This document shows, in pieces, positions 48,367 through 57,103 of a stretch of 64,000 nucleotides of DNA. The stretch covers positions 62,001-126,000 of the forward strand of contig JAACVK010000022.1 in NCBI GenBank assembly GCA_009991595.1, in the 5' to 3' direction. The DNA comes from a bacterium. Its GTDB lineage: Bacteria; Bdellovibrionota; UBA2428. A model generated the notes under the pieces. It saw only the letters and a list, made by a program, of their open reading frames with translations, searched no databases and was not told the origin of the DNA. How positions within the stretch are numbered: position 1 is the stretch's first letter; the number at the start of each line of letters is the position of its first letter. Made by a program: the position numbers and the translations under genes.

Positions 48367-48771
48367 ATGAATTCGACGAAAATAACACTTGGTCTTATGT
48401 TCCTTATGGTTTCTCTTTTCACCTTTTCGGTTTCTGCTGCCCCTCAAAAAGCTAAATCTCGAAATTGTTCCGTTCGCTATGAGTTGCACTACAGAACAGC
48501 TGATTTTCTATATACAAATACAGTGATGTTTGGGAGCTCCGAAGAGCGAGAGGTCGTTTGCTCGCTCTTTAAGCAAGCTATTCAGTCTGCAGACTCTCTA
48601 GTTGATATTTATGGACGTGACTTCGAATGTATAGGGAGTGCAGAGAACTTGGTCGATAGAAAAACACTCCGTTCAACTGTGATTGAAACACACCTAAACG
48701 CTCTCAGTGACTCTTTAGAAGGGTTTAATAAGAAACACAGCGATGACCATAATTTCTCTCCGTGCAAATAA
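48367..48771 (+). CDS. small secreted cysteine-containing protein
   Basis: A 134-residue protein with a clear signal peptide (MNSTKITLGLMFLMVSLFTFSVSA). The mature part has four cysteines (CSVRY, VVCSLF, FECIG, SPCK), enough for two disulfides, and a mixed alpha/beta pattern. No family is recognised. There is no obvious ribosome binding site, so a leaderless or weakly translated message is possible. The stop runs into a small hairpin shared with the convergent DUF2400 gene. Confidence 0.68.
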   Translation: MNSTKITLGLMFLMVSLFTFSVSAAPQKAKSRNCSVRYELHYRTADFLYTNTVMFGSSEEREVVCSLFKQAIQSADSLVDIYGRDFECIGSAENLVDRKTLRSTVIETHLNALSDSLEGFNKKHSDDHNFSPCK

Positions 48772-48773
48772 GA

Positions 48774-48794
48774 AAAGCTTGTTAATCAAGCTTT
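48774..48794. terminator. small hairpin between convergent genes
   Basis: AAAGCTTG / CAAGCTTT forms an 8-bp stem with a 5-base loop just after the plus-strand stop and overlapping the minus-strand stop. Only the minus-strand side is followed by a T-rich stretch (TTTTCTTATTT), so it may end the DUF2400 transcript. Confidence 0.45.
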
Positions 48795-49630
48795 CTAAAC
48801 TCCATTATCCCTTGATGGCAAATGGCAAAGTCGTATCGAACAGGGTCTTCGGGACAGATCTTTAACAAAAAAGCAGTCAATTCTTCAGACATTTTCCAAG
48901 AGATATTCTTTCTCTTGGTCGCACCATTCTTTATTGCCCATTTGTAGAGATGAGTGTCGACTGGGATAAAGAGTCTAGAAACACAAGGTCTGGGAAGTTG
49001 AGGGTTCAATAGCTCCTCAGATTGCCAAAGCCCGGTATCAATTTCATCTTTTCGAATCATCCACTTTAACCATAGCAAAAAACGTTTACAAGAACTGCCT
49101 CGTGCTGGTGAGGCCGCAAACCAACTGGCCCCTGTTCCAGGGTTCTTGCTTTTTGTCATAGGCGCTAAAGCTTCACAAAAGTTTTCAAGATGAAGCTTGG
49201 GGTTAGAATCAAATTTTCTTTGAAAGAGTTCAGCGATACTTTTGTTTGATTGAAAAATTGAATGGAGGTTTCCAAAAAGCTCAACAATATCAAAATGGGT
49301 GTTGAGTCTGTGTTTCCATCCTTTAACGACAGAGTTTAACTTCCGTTTATCAAAATCTTTTTCTAAAAATTTTCGAAGGCCAGAGCCATTTTCTTGAACG
49401 CCTAAGGCGCCAAGCCTTTGTAAAAGAAGAGTAAGCGATTTTCTGCTCTGCTCGACTCTTCCGTAGGCAAGCCCTGCGGCCAAAAGAGAAACAATTTCAA
49501 AGTCGAACGGGCAAAGGCTAGCGTCTAATAATCCGAGAGGGTCCCAGTTGAGATATTCTCTCTTGTTGTATTTAAGATATAAGGACTCAAGTGAGTTCTT
49601 TAAGCGCAATTGCTTTTGGGTAGGCTTCAT
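48782..49630 (-). CDS. DUF2400 / TIGR02757 family protein
   Basis: A 282-residue protein matching the DUF2400 family: YNKREYLNWDPLG, LAAGLAYGRVEQ, GASWFAASPARGSSCKRF, LLWLKWMIRKDEID, and the end CPEDPVRYDFAICHQGI. The fold is thought to be of the helix-hairpin-helix endonuclease III type, but the substrate is unknown. The Cys and Asp (D-T-H) landmarks of the family are intact. Its ATG lies inside the 3' arm of a perfect 12-bp hairpin, so translation may be controlled. It follows the M15-type gene by 45 bases on the same strand. Confidence 0.88.
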   Translation of the reverse strand: MKPTQKQLRLKNSLESLYLKYNKREYLNWDPLGLLDASLCPFDFEIVSLLAAGLAYGRVEQSRKSLTLLLQRLGALGVQENGSGLRKFLEKDFDKRKLNSVVKGWKHRLNTHFDIVELFGNLHSIFQSNKSIAELFQRKFDSNPKLHLENFCEALAPMTKSKNPGTGASWFAASPARGSSCKRFLLWLKWMIRKDEIDTGLWQSEELLNPQLPRPCVSRLFIPVDTHLYKWAIKNGATKRKNISWKMSEELTAFLLKICPEDPVRYDFAICHQGIMEFRKLD

Positions 49631-49650
49631 TCTTCTTGGAATGAAGCCTA
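49621..49650 (-). promoter_or_regulatory. perfect hairpin over the DUF2400 start codon
   Basis: TAGGCTTCATTC (49621-49632) is a perfect 12-base inverted repeat of GAATGAAGCCTA (49639-49650), with a 6-base loop. In the transcript the DUF2400 start codon ATG is in the 3' arm and the ribosome-binding AAGAAG is in the loop and upper stem. No T-run follows, so it is not a terminator. It could hide the start codon, or serve as a protein-binding operator. Confidence 0.7.
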
Positions 49651-49675
49651 GTCCAAAGAGCGTTTGTCGGCAATC

Positions 49676-50329
49676 TTAGTTGTCGAAGCAGGTTCTGCCT
49701 TTATCAGAATCGCCATAGCTAGCGTAATACCAATTACGCTTACCGTGAGGGGACTCTGCTCCAAGGTGGATGGAGTCTCCTCCTAGACCGATTTGCATAT
49801 TGAGTGAAGACTTCCAAAAGCTGCATAGCCAGTTTTGTGCTTTTCTTCGGCTGCTTTGACTCGGAAAGTCCATATCAATAGCGCGGGCTGTGATGTGATC
49901 ACTAGAGCTAGCTCCACCTACCCTGGAGTTGTAGCAGGTTGGACGATACCAGTTTCTAATATAAGGGGTTGCACCTGCAACACTAGCAATCTTTTGCGCC
50001 CAAAGAGCAAGTGCAGCGCCTCTAACCCATGAGCTTTGGCTCGGAAGGAGTTGCGTTAGACCACATGCTCTAGCGGCAGACTTGTTGTAGGGTTCAATTA
50101 TTTCTAAAGCTGAAAAACGGGTAACTTTTGAATCTCGCATAAAGTCTCGGAAACCATTTCCAGAATTAGAATAGTTAGAGGGGTTGACAACTTTCCCTCC
50201 GTTATCTCTCACCATCTTCTCCCATCTTCCCTGTTCAGAGTTGGCTGGTGGTTTGGATCCCATTGAAAAGGCAAAGCTAGTTGAGAAAGCGAAAGCGGCA
50301 AGTAGCAGTTTGTTGATTGAAAAAAACAT
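49676..50329 (-). CDS. secreted M15-type peptidoglycan peptidase
   Basis: Predicted zinc D,D-carboxypeptidase or endopeptidase acting on cell-wall peptides in the periplasm. A signal peptide (residues 1-20) is followed by a linker. The core is NWYRPTCYNSRVGGASSSDHITARAIDMDF, with zinc ligands H145 and D152, and the last ligand H188 in DSIHLG. It has 217 residues. Ribosome binding site AGGAGG stands 7 bases from the ATG. Cell-wall peptidases of this type are plentiful in predatory bacteria, but nothing here shows its target. Substrate preference cannot be read. Confidence 0.85.
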   Translation of the reverse strand: MFFSINKLLLAAFAFSTSFAFSMGSKPPANSEQGRWEKMVRDNGGKVVNPSNYSNSGNGFRDFMRDSKVTRFSALEIIEPYNKSAARACGLTQLLPSQSSWVRGAALALWAQKIASVAGATPYIRNWYRPTCYNSRVGGASSSDHITARAIDMDFPSQSSRRKAQNWLCSFWKSSLNMQIGLGGDSIHLGAESPHGKRNWYYASYGDSDKGRTCFDN

Positions 50330-50555
50330 ATTTAGGCCTCCTGTTCTTTAGTTTTTTCGGAAGACCTATGAGATTAATTAAGAATATTAGCTCGACGAAA
50401 AATCAAAACTTTGGCGGGTTTCACTCAGCAGTGGTTAGTAGAGGCGTTGAAAGTTTTTTTACTTTGAGGGAAGGCCTTAATACTTCTGTGCACTGAAATT
50501 TGACGCAGTTACAATAAAGAGTCATTAGAGGGGAAACTGTTGATTGCGTCGAATA

Positions 50556-53078
50556 TTATTTCAAGTGAGCAGCTTTAACTTTGTCCCAATCTTGAACTTG
50601 CTGACGATAGTAACTTAAGTCTTCAAGAGCAGCCTCTACTGCGTTCGGGTCGTCTATTTGTATTTGAGTATGGGCTTTGTCTGCGCCCATTTTCATCCAC
50701 CCTTCGACTTGGGCCAAATTTATAAAAGCCTTAAAGCCTTGGGTGTTAATGGATTCTGGTCTCAAAAGAGAAGACTCCAGCTGCCGTTGCTTGCCAAATT
50801 TCATGAGTTGATTGATCCATTCTTTTTCGTCCCATGAGTTTTTTGGATTCTTCTTGAGCAAGAGCAAGGCTGTTTCTATGGTTTCTAAAATGTCGTCTAT
50901 AAGGTGGCTGTAAAACGAAAAGCAAAGATTCTCGTTTAGGTCTTTAATTCGATCAAAGAACTCTTCCTTTTCGGAAAAGAAGAATTCAAACTCTAAAAAG
51001 TCGCGTAATCGAAGAATTCGACTTTTATCGATAAAGCCTGCAAGTCCAACAATGGCGGGTAGTGTGAAACAATGAATCACATTGTTCTTGTAGTAAAGAG
51101 CCTGAACTCTATTCTTGTCGGGAATTCTGATTCCTTTACTTCCATCTTGAAGCTCGTAGCTTTCGGCGACACCTTCTTCGAGAAGCTTGGCGAGAGATCT
51201 CCTTGAAGACGCAATGAAATCTTTATCCATTTCTTCGGTGAGAGGAGACCCTAAAATTTCAACATCCTTTTTTATGCGCTCGAGCCAAGCAATCAGTTCG
51301 GTTTCAGCCATTGCAGCACCTGGCTTTGCTGTTAGAACGGCGCAAACTAATCCCAGCGCTGTAATGGGAATGCTTTCGTTAATTCGGTGACAGATTTCGA
51401 AGGCCAATTTTTGGACGCCGAAGCGAGCGTCCAATTCTTCTACCTTTTCAACTCTGGCGACATCTCGAGTCCAGTCTTTTAAAGGAATGCTCTTTGCAAA
51501 TCTTAGGTGAACGTGCCCAAAGCTTTTAAAAACAAAACTACTAGAGCGAATTAAGTTCGCTACGCTTTCTTTTTGTTTCTTCTCTCCTTCGAGCTCTCGT
51601 TTGTGAGCCGTTCCCTCTGTAACTTTGTCATAGGTAATAGACACGGGGACAATGCGAACATCTTCCTTGAGCTCTTTCTTAAGGTAGGCTTCAAAAACCA
51701 TTTTCAGAATGCCATAACGAGGAGGCGCTAGTTTTCCCGTTCGCGACCTTCCACCTTCTATAAAAAATTCAAAAGGAATTCTTCCATTCAGAAGCGAGTT
51801 CACATAACGACGAAGAATTTCCGTATAGAGTTTGTCCCCCTTAAAGCTTCTGCGAATAAATATAGCTCCCCCACGTTTTAAGAAAGAGCCAACAGGCCAG
51901 AAGTTTAAGTTGATCCCTGCAATCACGTGCGGTGCCATGAATTGTTCTTTGTAGAGCAAGTAGCTCAGTAGAAGGAAGTCGAAGTAGCTTCGGTGGTTTG
52001 GGACAAAAATTATCGAGCCCTGCCGAGAGTCCTCTCTGAGGGCTTCTATCTGTTGACTTTTGTAGGTCACTCCTTTGTAAATCGTTTTAAAAAGGCGCCC
52101 TAGCATCCAGCTCGCTATCTCCGTGATGAAGTAGCTGTATTTGGCGGCCATTTCGTGGAGTAATTTTGTTGCTCGCTTAAGTGTGGCTTTCTCACTTTTT
52201 TCTTCTTCGGCAGCGAGTGAACGCACAAAAGTTTGGAAAGAGGTATTCCGTAAAATTTGTTCTTCAAGAAGGCTTGTGGATTTATAAGTAGGACCTAGAA
52301 GAATACGTTTTTCTGTTTGAATGGAAAGGTAGCTTTGTCGACGAATCTTTCGAGGCTCGGACTCAGAGGCTTCTATTACATCCGCAAGGCGCAACATGCT
52401 TTTTGAGTAGCCTCGAATCATTAAGATGAGCTTTCTTAAGCCTCTTGGTTTGTAGGGGTCTCCTAAAAGGAAATACCAGGGAATAGATAGAGGGGCGCTG
52501 ATTGCTCGTAGAAACCAAGTGTGAATGTCTTTTGGAGTTTCTTCTCGGTAGCGTCCGGCCCGCCTCCAAACGAAAACGACAGGAACAACTAAAAGCTTCG
52601 GATGTTCCTGTCGGAGGTATGTAAGATACTTTTCACCTTTAGGCGTTTGGTCATAACTATTGAAGGAATTAAGTTTGAAGTTAATGAAGATTGGATTTCC
52701 CTTTTTTAATTCTTCAGAACATAGTTTTACGTGGGAATTACGCCTTGGAAGAAGATGAAACGCTGTGGCAACTCGAGAGAGGTTTTGAGAGAAAAAATCG
52801 AGCCAAAATCGGGAAATGCCTAATCCCATGTTGAGTTGGAAGGTGTTCCCGAAACGCTCTCGAAAAAAAAGACGCACTGCCGAAAACTCAATAAATCCAG
52901 CATCGAACAACACAAAGGCAATCGGGCGGTCGGGGGCAAAGTCGCGAAGCTGAGCGACTTGATTGACGAAGCTTTCTTCGGTTTCAAAACTTCTAAAAAG
53001 CAGTTTACTCAGAAAGCTTGGTATCTTTGGTAATAACACTTCTTCTATATACAACAAAGCGTTGTAATTTATCGACAA
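50556..53078 (-). CDS. plsB: glycerol-3-phosphate 1-O-acyltransferase
   Basis: First enzyme of phospholipid synthesis, acylating glycerol 3-phosphate at position 1 on the inner membrane. PlsB/LPLAT motifs: NHRSYFD (H362-D367), GGAIFIRRSF, FIEGGRSRTGK (439-449) and VPVSITYDKV. The length of 840 residues equals that of the long PlsB type. The tracked start is a TTG at 53078 without a ribosome binding site; a GTG slightly downstream (before LLPKIPSF) is an alternative. It diverges from an outer-membrane protein gene, with overlapping promoters. The 226 bases after it hold no gene. Confidence 0.93.
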   Translation of the reverse strand: MSINYNALLYIEEVLLPKIPSFLSKLLFRSFETEESFVNQVAQLRDFAPDRPIAFVLFDAGFIEFSAVRLFFRERFGNTFQLNMGLGISRFWLDFFSQNLSRVATAFHLLPRRNSHVKLCSEELKKGNPIFINFKLNSFNSYDQTPKGEKYLTYLRQEHPKLLVVPVVFVWRRAGRYREETPKDIHTWFLRAISAPLSIPWYFLLGDPYKPRGLRKLILMIRGYSKSMLRLADVIEASESEPRKIRRQSYLSIQTEKRILLGPTYKSTSLLEEQILRNTSFQTFVRSLAAEEEKSEKATLKRATKLLHEMAAKYSYFITEIASWMLGRLFKTIYKGVTYKSQQIEALREDSRQGSIIFVPNHRSYFDFLLLSYLLYKEQFMAPHVIAGINLNFWPVGSFLKRGGAIFIRRSFKGDKLYTEILRRYVNSLLNGRIPFEFFIEGGRSRTGKLAPPRYGILKMVFEAYLKKELKEDVRIVPVSITYDKVTEGTAHKRELEGEKKQKESVANLIRSSSFVFKSFGHVHLRFAKSIPLKDWTRDVARVEKVEELDARFGVQKLAFEICHRINESIPITALGLVCAVLTAKPGAAMAETELIAWLERIKKDVEILGSPLTEEMDKDFIASSRRSLAKLLEEGVAESYELQDGSKGIRIPDKNRVQALYYKNNVIHCFTLPAIVGLAGFIDKSRILRLRDFLEFEFFFSEKEEFFDRIKDLNENLCFSFYSHLIDDILETIETALLLLKKNPKNSWDEKEWINQLMKFGKQRQLESSLLRPESINTQGFKAFINLAQVEGWMKMGADKAHTQIQIDDPNAVEAALEDLSYYRQQVQDWDKVKAAHLK

Positions 53079-53106
53079 TTGTTTGTTTAGGTTCTACGAA
53101 GGAGGG

Positions 53107-53586
53107 ATGACGAATTTGCGTAGATTAATGCTAGTTCTTTCAATAGCTTTCGGGCTTTCCTCTCAGGCTCAACAAGTCAAAATAGGCGGACAGATTGGTG
53201 GATTCGGCAGCAACGACAGCTCTTCTATCGGTTTTGGCGCTTTAATCGATGTAAATCCTTATGATTGGATTTCTTTCCAGGCAGATGGTGCATATGGAAC
53301 GGTTTCTGGAAACGACCTTTGGTATGTGAGTCCGGCTTTGGTGGTTTATCCAGTTGATTACTCTGAGTTTAAGTTGGGTTTAATTGGCGGCGCGGGTTTT
53401 TATGGTTTTCCTGAAATCTCCACTAAGTTTGGGCTAAATTTAGGAGCCACCGGTGACTTTGCTTTAACGGATAGTTTCGTGGTTGGAATGCAAACTCGCT
53501 ATCATTGGGTTTTTGATTCAACGGATGACTTGTGGTCTGTTTTTATAACGGCGGCCTATCGATTTGATGTTGGCGGCGGGTGGTAG
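53107..53586 (+). CDS. small outer-membrane beta-barrel protein
   Basis: A 159-residue protein with a signal peptide (MTNLRRLMLVLSIAFGLSSQA). Alternating strands such as ISFQADGAYGT, YVSPALVVYPV and GMQTRYHWVF form an eight-stranded-type barrel of the OmpA/OmpX size. I start at the ATG at 53107, preceded by GAAGGAGGG; the tracked TTG at 53083 has no support. It ends 3 bases before the biotin carrier gene, so the barrel and the acyl-CoA carboxylase genes may share a transcript, although no common function is apparent. Confidence 0.75.
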   Translation: MTNLRRLMLVLSIAFGLSSQAQQVKIGGQIGGFGSNDSSSIGFGALIDVNPYDWISFQADGAYGTVSGNDLWYVSPALVVYPVDYSEFKLGLIGGAGFYGFPEISTKFGLNLGATGDFALTDSFVVGMQTRYHWVFDSTDDLWSVFITAAYRFDVGGGW

Positions 53587-53589
53587 AAG

Positions 53590-53802
53590 ATGGCTGATGT
53601 AACCTCTAATATGACAGGAACTGTTTGGAAAATTTTGGTCAACCCTGGTGATAAAGTTGCGTTAGATCAAGATGTAATAATTTTGGAAAGTATGAAAATG
53701 GAAATGATGGTTCCCTCCACTGAAGAAGGAACCGTTAAAGAGATCAAAGTTAAAATTGATGATTTTGTTCAGGAGGGACAGGTCCTTCTTACTCTTGAAT
53801 AG
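53590..53802 (+). CDS. biotin carboxyl carrier protein of an acyl-CoA carboxylase
   Basis: A 70-residue free-standing biotinyl domain. The biotinylated lysine is in ILESMKMEM, and the fold-defining PGDKV and EGQVLLTLE frame it. It closely resembles the free-standing YngHB type (about 70 residues) rather than the acetyl-CoA carboxylase AccB. It starts the group BCCP, HMG-CoA lyase, crotonase, carboxyltransferase. The matching biotin carboxylase is not in the window. Confidence 0.92.
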   Translation: MADVTSNMTGTVWKILVNPGDKVALDQDVIILESMKMEMMVPSTEEGTVKEIKVKIDDFVQEGQVLLTLE

Positions 53803-53812
53803 AAAGGGCTAG

Positions 53813-54739
53813 ATGATTCCCAGTGCTCAAATATTTGAAGTAGGTCTTAGGGATGGGCTTCAAAGTGAAAAAAGAACGTTTTCTTTGGATGAGAAAATTC
53901 GACTCTTTCAAAATCTTTTAGAAGCAGGTCTTAAGAACATAGAAATTGGCTCCTTCGTTCGTTCCGATAGAATTGCACAATTGGCAGATACGCCTGAGCT
54001 TTTGCAGAAGGCAAAAGAGCTTTTAAAGACTTCCGACAATAAGGCTAGTTTGTGGGCCTTTATTCCAAACTTAAAAGGTTTGTTGACCGCAATTCCTCTG
54101 GGGCTTGATGGCGCAAGCGTTTTTTATTCCTGCTCTGAAACCTTTGCACAAAAAAACGTGAATCGAGACAAGACAAAACTCCTAAAGGAGTTAAAGCAAC
54201 TAAAAGTTGAAATTGATAAGAGTAAAGTTCAATCCCGAGCCTATCTTTCTACTATTGTGCATTGCCCATACGAGGGAGAGGTTTCAATGGACTCTGTTTC
54301 AGAGAGCGTTACTCAGCTAGTGGATTTAGGTTTTAAAAAAATCGCATTGAGTGACACAACCGGCCATGCAACGCCACTGAAAACAAAAAAATTAGTGGAG
54401 ACATTGTTAAAAAAGCATCCTGCCTCTTTGTTTTCACTTCACATGCACGACACTCGCGGTCTTGCGCTAGCTAACGTTTGGGAGGGGGCTCAGCTAGGAA
54501 TCACAGAGTTCGATTCATCAGTTGCCGGCTTAGGCGGCTGTCCATATGCGCCCGGTGCCTCTGGAAATTTAGCAACGGAGGACCTTGTGTATCTTTTTGA
54601 GAATACTCTCATCTCAACAGGGGTTGATTTAAAGAAGTTGGCTAAGGCGGGCTTTCTTGTTGAAAGTTGTTTGGGCCGAAAACTGTTTTCAAAAGTTCTA
54701 CGAAGTTTGGAGGGCGAAAATGTCTCTTGTTCTAGTTGA
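53813..54739 (+). CDS. hydroxymethylglutaryl-CoA lyase
   Basis: Splits HMG-CoA into acetyl-CoA and acetoacetate, the last step of leucine breakdown. Landmarks: EVGLRDGLQ (catalytic Arg), DTTGHATP, HMHDTRGLALAN (metal His residues) and SVAGLGGCPYAPGASGN, the signature with the catalytic Cys. It has 308 residues. It follows the biotin carrier by 10 bases and shares its last 20 bases with the crotonase gene. The pattern corresponds to Bacillus yngG. Confidence 0.95.
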   Translation: MIPSAQIFEVGLRDGLQSEKRTFSLDEKIRLFQNLLEAGLKNIEIGSFVRSDRIAQLADTPELLQKAKELLKTSDNKASLWAFIPNLKGLLTAIPLGLDGASVFYSCSETFAQKNVNRDKTKLLKELKQLKVEIDKSKVQSRAYLSTIVHCPYEGEVSMDSVSESVTQLVDLGFKKIALSDTTGHATPLKTKKLVETLLKKHPASLFSLHMHDTRGLALANVWEGAQLGITEFDSSVAGLGGCPYAPGASGNLATEDLVYLFENTLISTGVDLKKLAKAGFLVESCLGRKLFSKVLRSLEGENVSCSS

Positions 54740-55496
54740 AAAACGGGATACTCATGTTGAAGTTGTTTTGAATCGTGTTGATAAGCACAATGCCCTATCT
54801 ATGAAGATGATTGAGGAGCTTACTTCGCTTTTTAAATCTTTAGAGAGCGATTCCAAAGGCGATAAATGGCAATCTCTTGTTATTCGTTCGGCTAGCTCCA
54901 AGGCCTTTTGTGCGGGGGCTGATTTAACTGAGAGAATCAGCATGAGCGATGATGAAGTTATTGTTGCTTTAGATTCTTTGCGTTCTTTGATGAGCGCTAT
55001 TGAAAAGTTTCCTTTACCAACACTGGCCGTGTTGGAAGGTGTTGCGTTTGGTGGTGGGTTAGAGATGGCCTTGTGTTGTGATTTACGTTTTGCAGGTCCG
55101 AATGTTGAATATGGCCTAACTGAAACAATGCTTGCCATCATACCTGGTGCGGGCGGGACGCAAAGACTCGCGAGATTGTTGGGTGCAGCCAAAGCCAAGG
55201 AATTAATTTTTACCGCCCGACGGGTGAAGGCATCTTGCAAAGACTTTGCGCTTTTCAGCTATGTCGGAGACGACGCCTTAGAGCAGGCGCGAGCTGTGGC
55301 CACAGAAATCTCTAAAACAGGCCCGATTGCTTTGCGGGCGGCAAAAGAAGCCATTAGCTATGCGCAAACTCTTTCTATAGAGGAAGCTCTGGATTGGGAG
55401 CGTGAGTGCTACTTGAAGACATTAAAGACAGAAGATAGGCACGAAGCTCTACGAGCTTTTTCAGAGAAACGCTCTCCTAACTTTAAAGGAAAGTAA
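54720..55496 (+). CDS. enoyl-CoA hydratase, probable methylglutaconyl-CoA hydratase
   Basis: Crotonase-fold hydratase. The oxyanion-hole motifs are FCAGADL and AFGGGLEMAL; the catalytic glutamates are in GGGLE and the ETMLAIIPGAGGTQRL segment. I start at the ATG at 54720, with GGAGGG upstream, inside the end of the HMG-CoA lyase gene; the tracked ORF begins 63 bases earlier. It has 258 residues. Between HMG-CoA lyase and a carboxyltransferase it most likely hydrates 3-methylglutaconyl-CoA, corresponding to yngF; other enoyl-CoA substrates are possible. Confidence 0.88.
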   Translation: MSLVLVEKRDTHVEVVLNRVDKHNALSMKMIEELTSLFKSLESDSKGDKWQSLVIRSASSKAFCAGADLTERISMSDDEVIVALDSLRSLMSAIEKFPLPTLAVLEGVAFGGGLEMALCCDLRFAGPNVEYGLTETMLAIIPGAGGTQRLARLLGAAKAKELIFTARRVKASCKDFALFSYVGDDALEQARAVATEISKTGPIALRAAKEAISYAQTLSIEEALDWERECYLKTLKTEDRHEALRAFSEKRSPNFKGK

Positions 55497-55512
55497 GAAA
55501 AGGAATTTGATA

Positions 55513-57051
55513 ATGGGAACAAAGGAAACGATAGCTTCTTGGAACAAACTTTCAAGCGAGATTAAAAAAGGCGGAGATCAGAAGTATCACGATAAAAATA
55601 AAGAGGTCGGTAAGTTTTTTGCTCGCGATCGAATCGATTTACTTGTTGATAAAGACTCCTTTGTAGAAGAAGCGCAATTTGCCAACTGTGAGGATTCGTC
55701 TCTTCCGGCCGATGGCGTTGTAACGGGCTTTGCAAAGGTTAAAGGTCGCAATGTTGCAGTTCTTGCTAGTGATTCAACTGTTAAGGCTGGATCTTGGGGT
55801 AAGCGCACTGTTGAAAAAATGATTCGGCTTCAAGAACAAGCCGGCAAACTTCGCTTGCCTGTTTATTATCTTATGGACTCGGCTGGCGCTCGAATCACCG
55901 ATCAGGTTGAAATGTTTCCAGGTCGACGTGGCGCAGGAAAGATGTTTAATCTTCAGTGCCGCATGAGTGGGTTTGTTCCACAAATTTGCATTCTCTTTGG
56001 ACCAAGTGCGGCCGGCGGAGCTTATGTTCCTGCTTTTTGTGACGTTGTTATTATGGTGAAGGGCAATGCGTCTATGTATTTGGGAAGCCCTCGTATGGCA
56101 GAGTCTGTGATTGGCGAAAAGGTAACCTTGGAGCAGATGGGCGGCGCTCAAATGCATTGCTCTGTGAGCGGCGTCGGAGATGTTTTAGCTCAAAATGAAG
56201 AAGAAGCTTTAGCTTTAGGGCGAAGGTATTTGGACTATTTCCCGCAATGCTTTGATGTTGCTCCTCCAGAGCACAAGGTTCTTCCTCCAGCTATGGATTT
56301 GAAGATCGATGAGATTCTCCCCGAAAATGATTCTCAAGCCTATGACATGATGAAAGTGATTGAGGGCCTTGTGGATGAGGGCAGTTTTTTTGAAATGAAA
56401 AAGCTTTTCGCACGAGAACTTCTTACCGGCTTTGCTCGAATTGATGGCCGAACCATTGGTATCGTTGCCAATCAGCCGCGTATGAAAGGTGGGGTTTTGT
56501 TTGTCGATTCTGCTGACAAGGCAGCTCGCTTTGTCTTTTTGTGTAATGCGTTTAGAATTCCACTTTTGTTTTTGTCGGATGTTCCTGGATTTATGATTGG
56601 GTCTCAAGTTGAAAAGGCCGGAATTATTCGTCATGGAGCCAAGATGGTTTATGCCATTTCTCAGGCAACTGTGCCCAAGGTTTGTGTGGTTGTTAGAAAA
56701 GCTTATGGAGCTGGTCTGTATGCAATGTGTGGCCCCGGATTTGACCCTGATTGCACACTAGCATTGCCAACAGCGAAGATTGCTGTGATGGGACCAGACC
56801 CTGCTGTGAATGCCGTTTACTTCAATAAGATTCAGCAAATCTCAGACCCTGAGGAACGAAAGAAGTTCATTGCAGAAAAGAAAGCAGAATACGAAAAAGA
56901 CGTGGATCTACAGAAGCTTGCTTCAGAGCTTGTGGTCGACCAAATTGTGGAACCCAAGTTACTACGAATTGAATTGGTGAAGCGTTTTGATTTGTATTCT
57001 TCCAAACAATTGGAATATTTTCCGCGTGTTCATGGTGTGATTCCGGTTTAG
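55513..57051 (+). CDS. acyl-CoA carboxylase carboxyltransferase (beta) subunit
   Basis: Transfers CO2 from biotin to an acyl-CoA. The 512-residue protein has the two crotonase-like halves: DSAGARITDQVEMFPGRRGAG and FGPSAAGGAYVPAFCD in the first, SDVPGFMIGSQVE and RKAYGAGLYAMCG in the second. The FPGRRGAGKMF form resembles the YngE type, thought to act on methylcrotonyl-CoA, more than acetyl- or propionyl-CoA types. ATG at 55513 has AAAAGGA upstream. With the carrier, lyase and hydratase it forms a leucine-degradation cluster without its biotin carboxylase. Confidence 0.92.
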   Translation: MGTKETIASWNKLSSEIKKGGDQKYHDKNKEVGKFFARDRIDLLVDKDSFVEEAQFANCEDSSLPADGVVTGFAKVKGRNVAVLASDSTVKAGSWGKRTVEKMIRLQEQAGKLRLPVYYLMDSAGARITDQVEMFPGRRGAGKMFNLQCRMSGFVPQICILFGPSAAGGAYVPAFCDVVIMVKGNASMYLGSPRMAESVIGEKVTLEQMGGAQMHCSVSGVGDVLAQNEEEALALGRRYLDYFPQCFDVAPPEHKVLPPAMDLKIDEILPENDSQAYDMMKVIEGLVDEGSFFEMKKLFARELLTGFARIDGRTIGIVANQPRMKGGVLFVDSADKAARFVFLCNAFRIPLLFLSDVPGFMIGSQVEKAGIIRHGAKMVYAISQATVPKVCVVVRKAYGAGLYAMCGPGFDPDCTLALPTAKIAVMGPDPAVNAVYFNKIQQISDPEERKKFIAEKKAEYEKDVDLQKLASELVVDQIVEPKLLRIELVKRFDLYSSKQLEYFPRVHGVIPV

Positions 57052-57103
57052 TAACCATAAGTATTTTAACTGTGCTGGATGGAGATCTGTTAAAATAGAG
57101 CCT

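Noticed and set aside
54752-55240. A 162-residue antisense ORF in the crotonase gene.
   Set aside because: Shadow of a well-supported hydratase gene; no start signal or domain.
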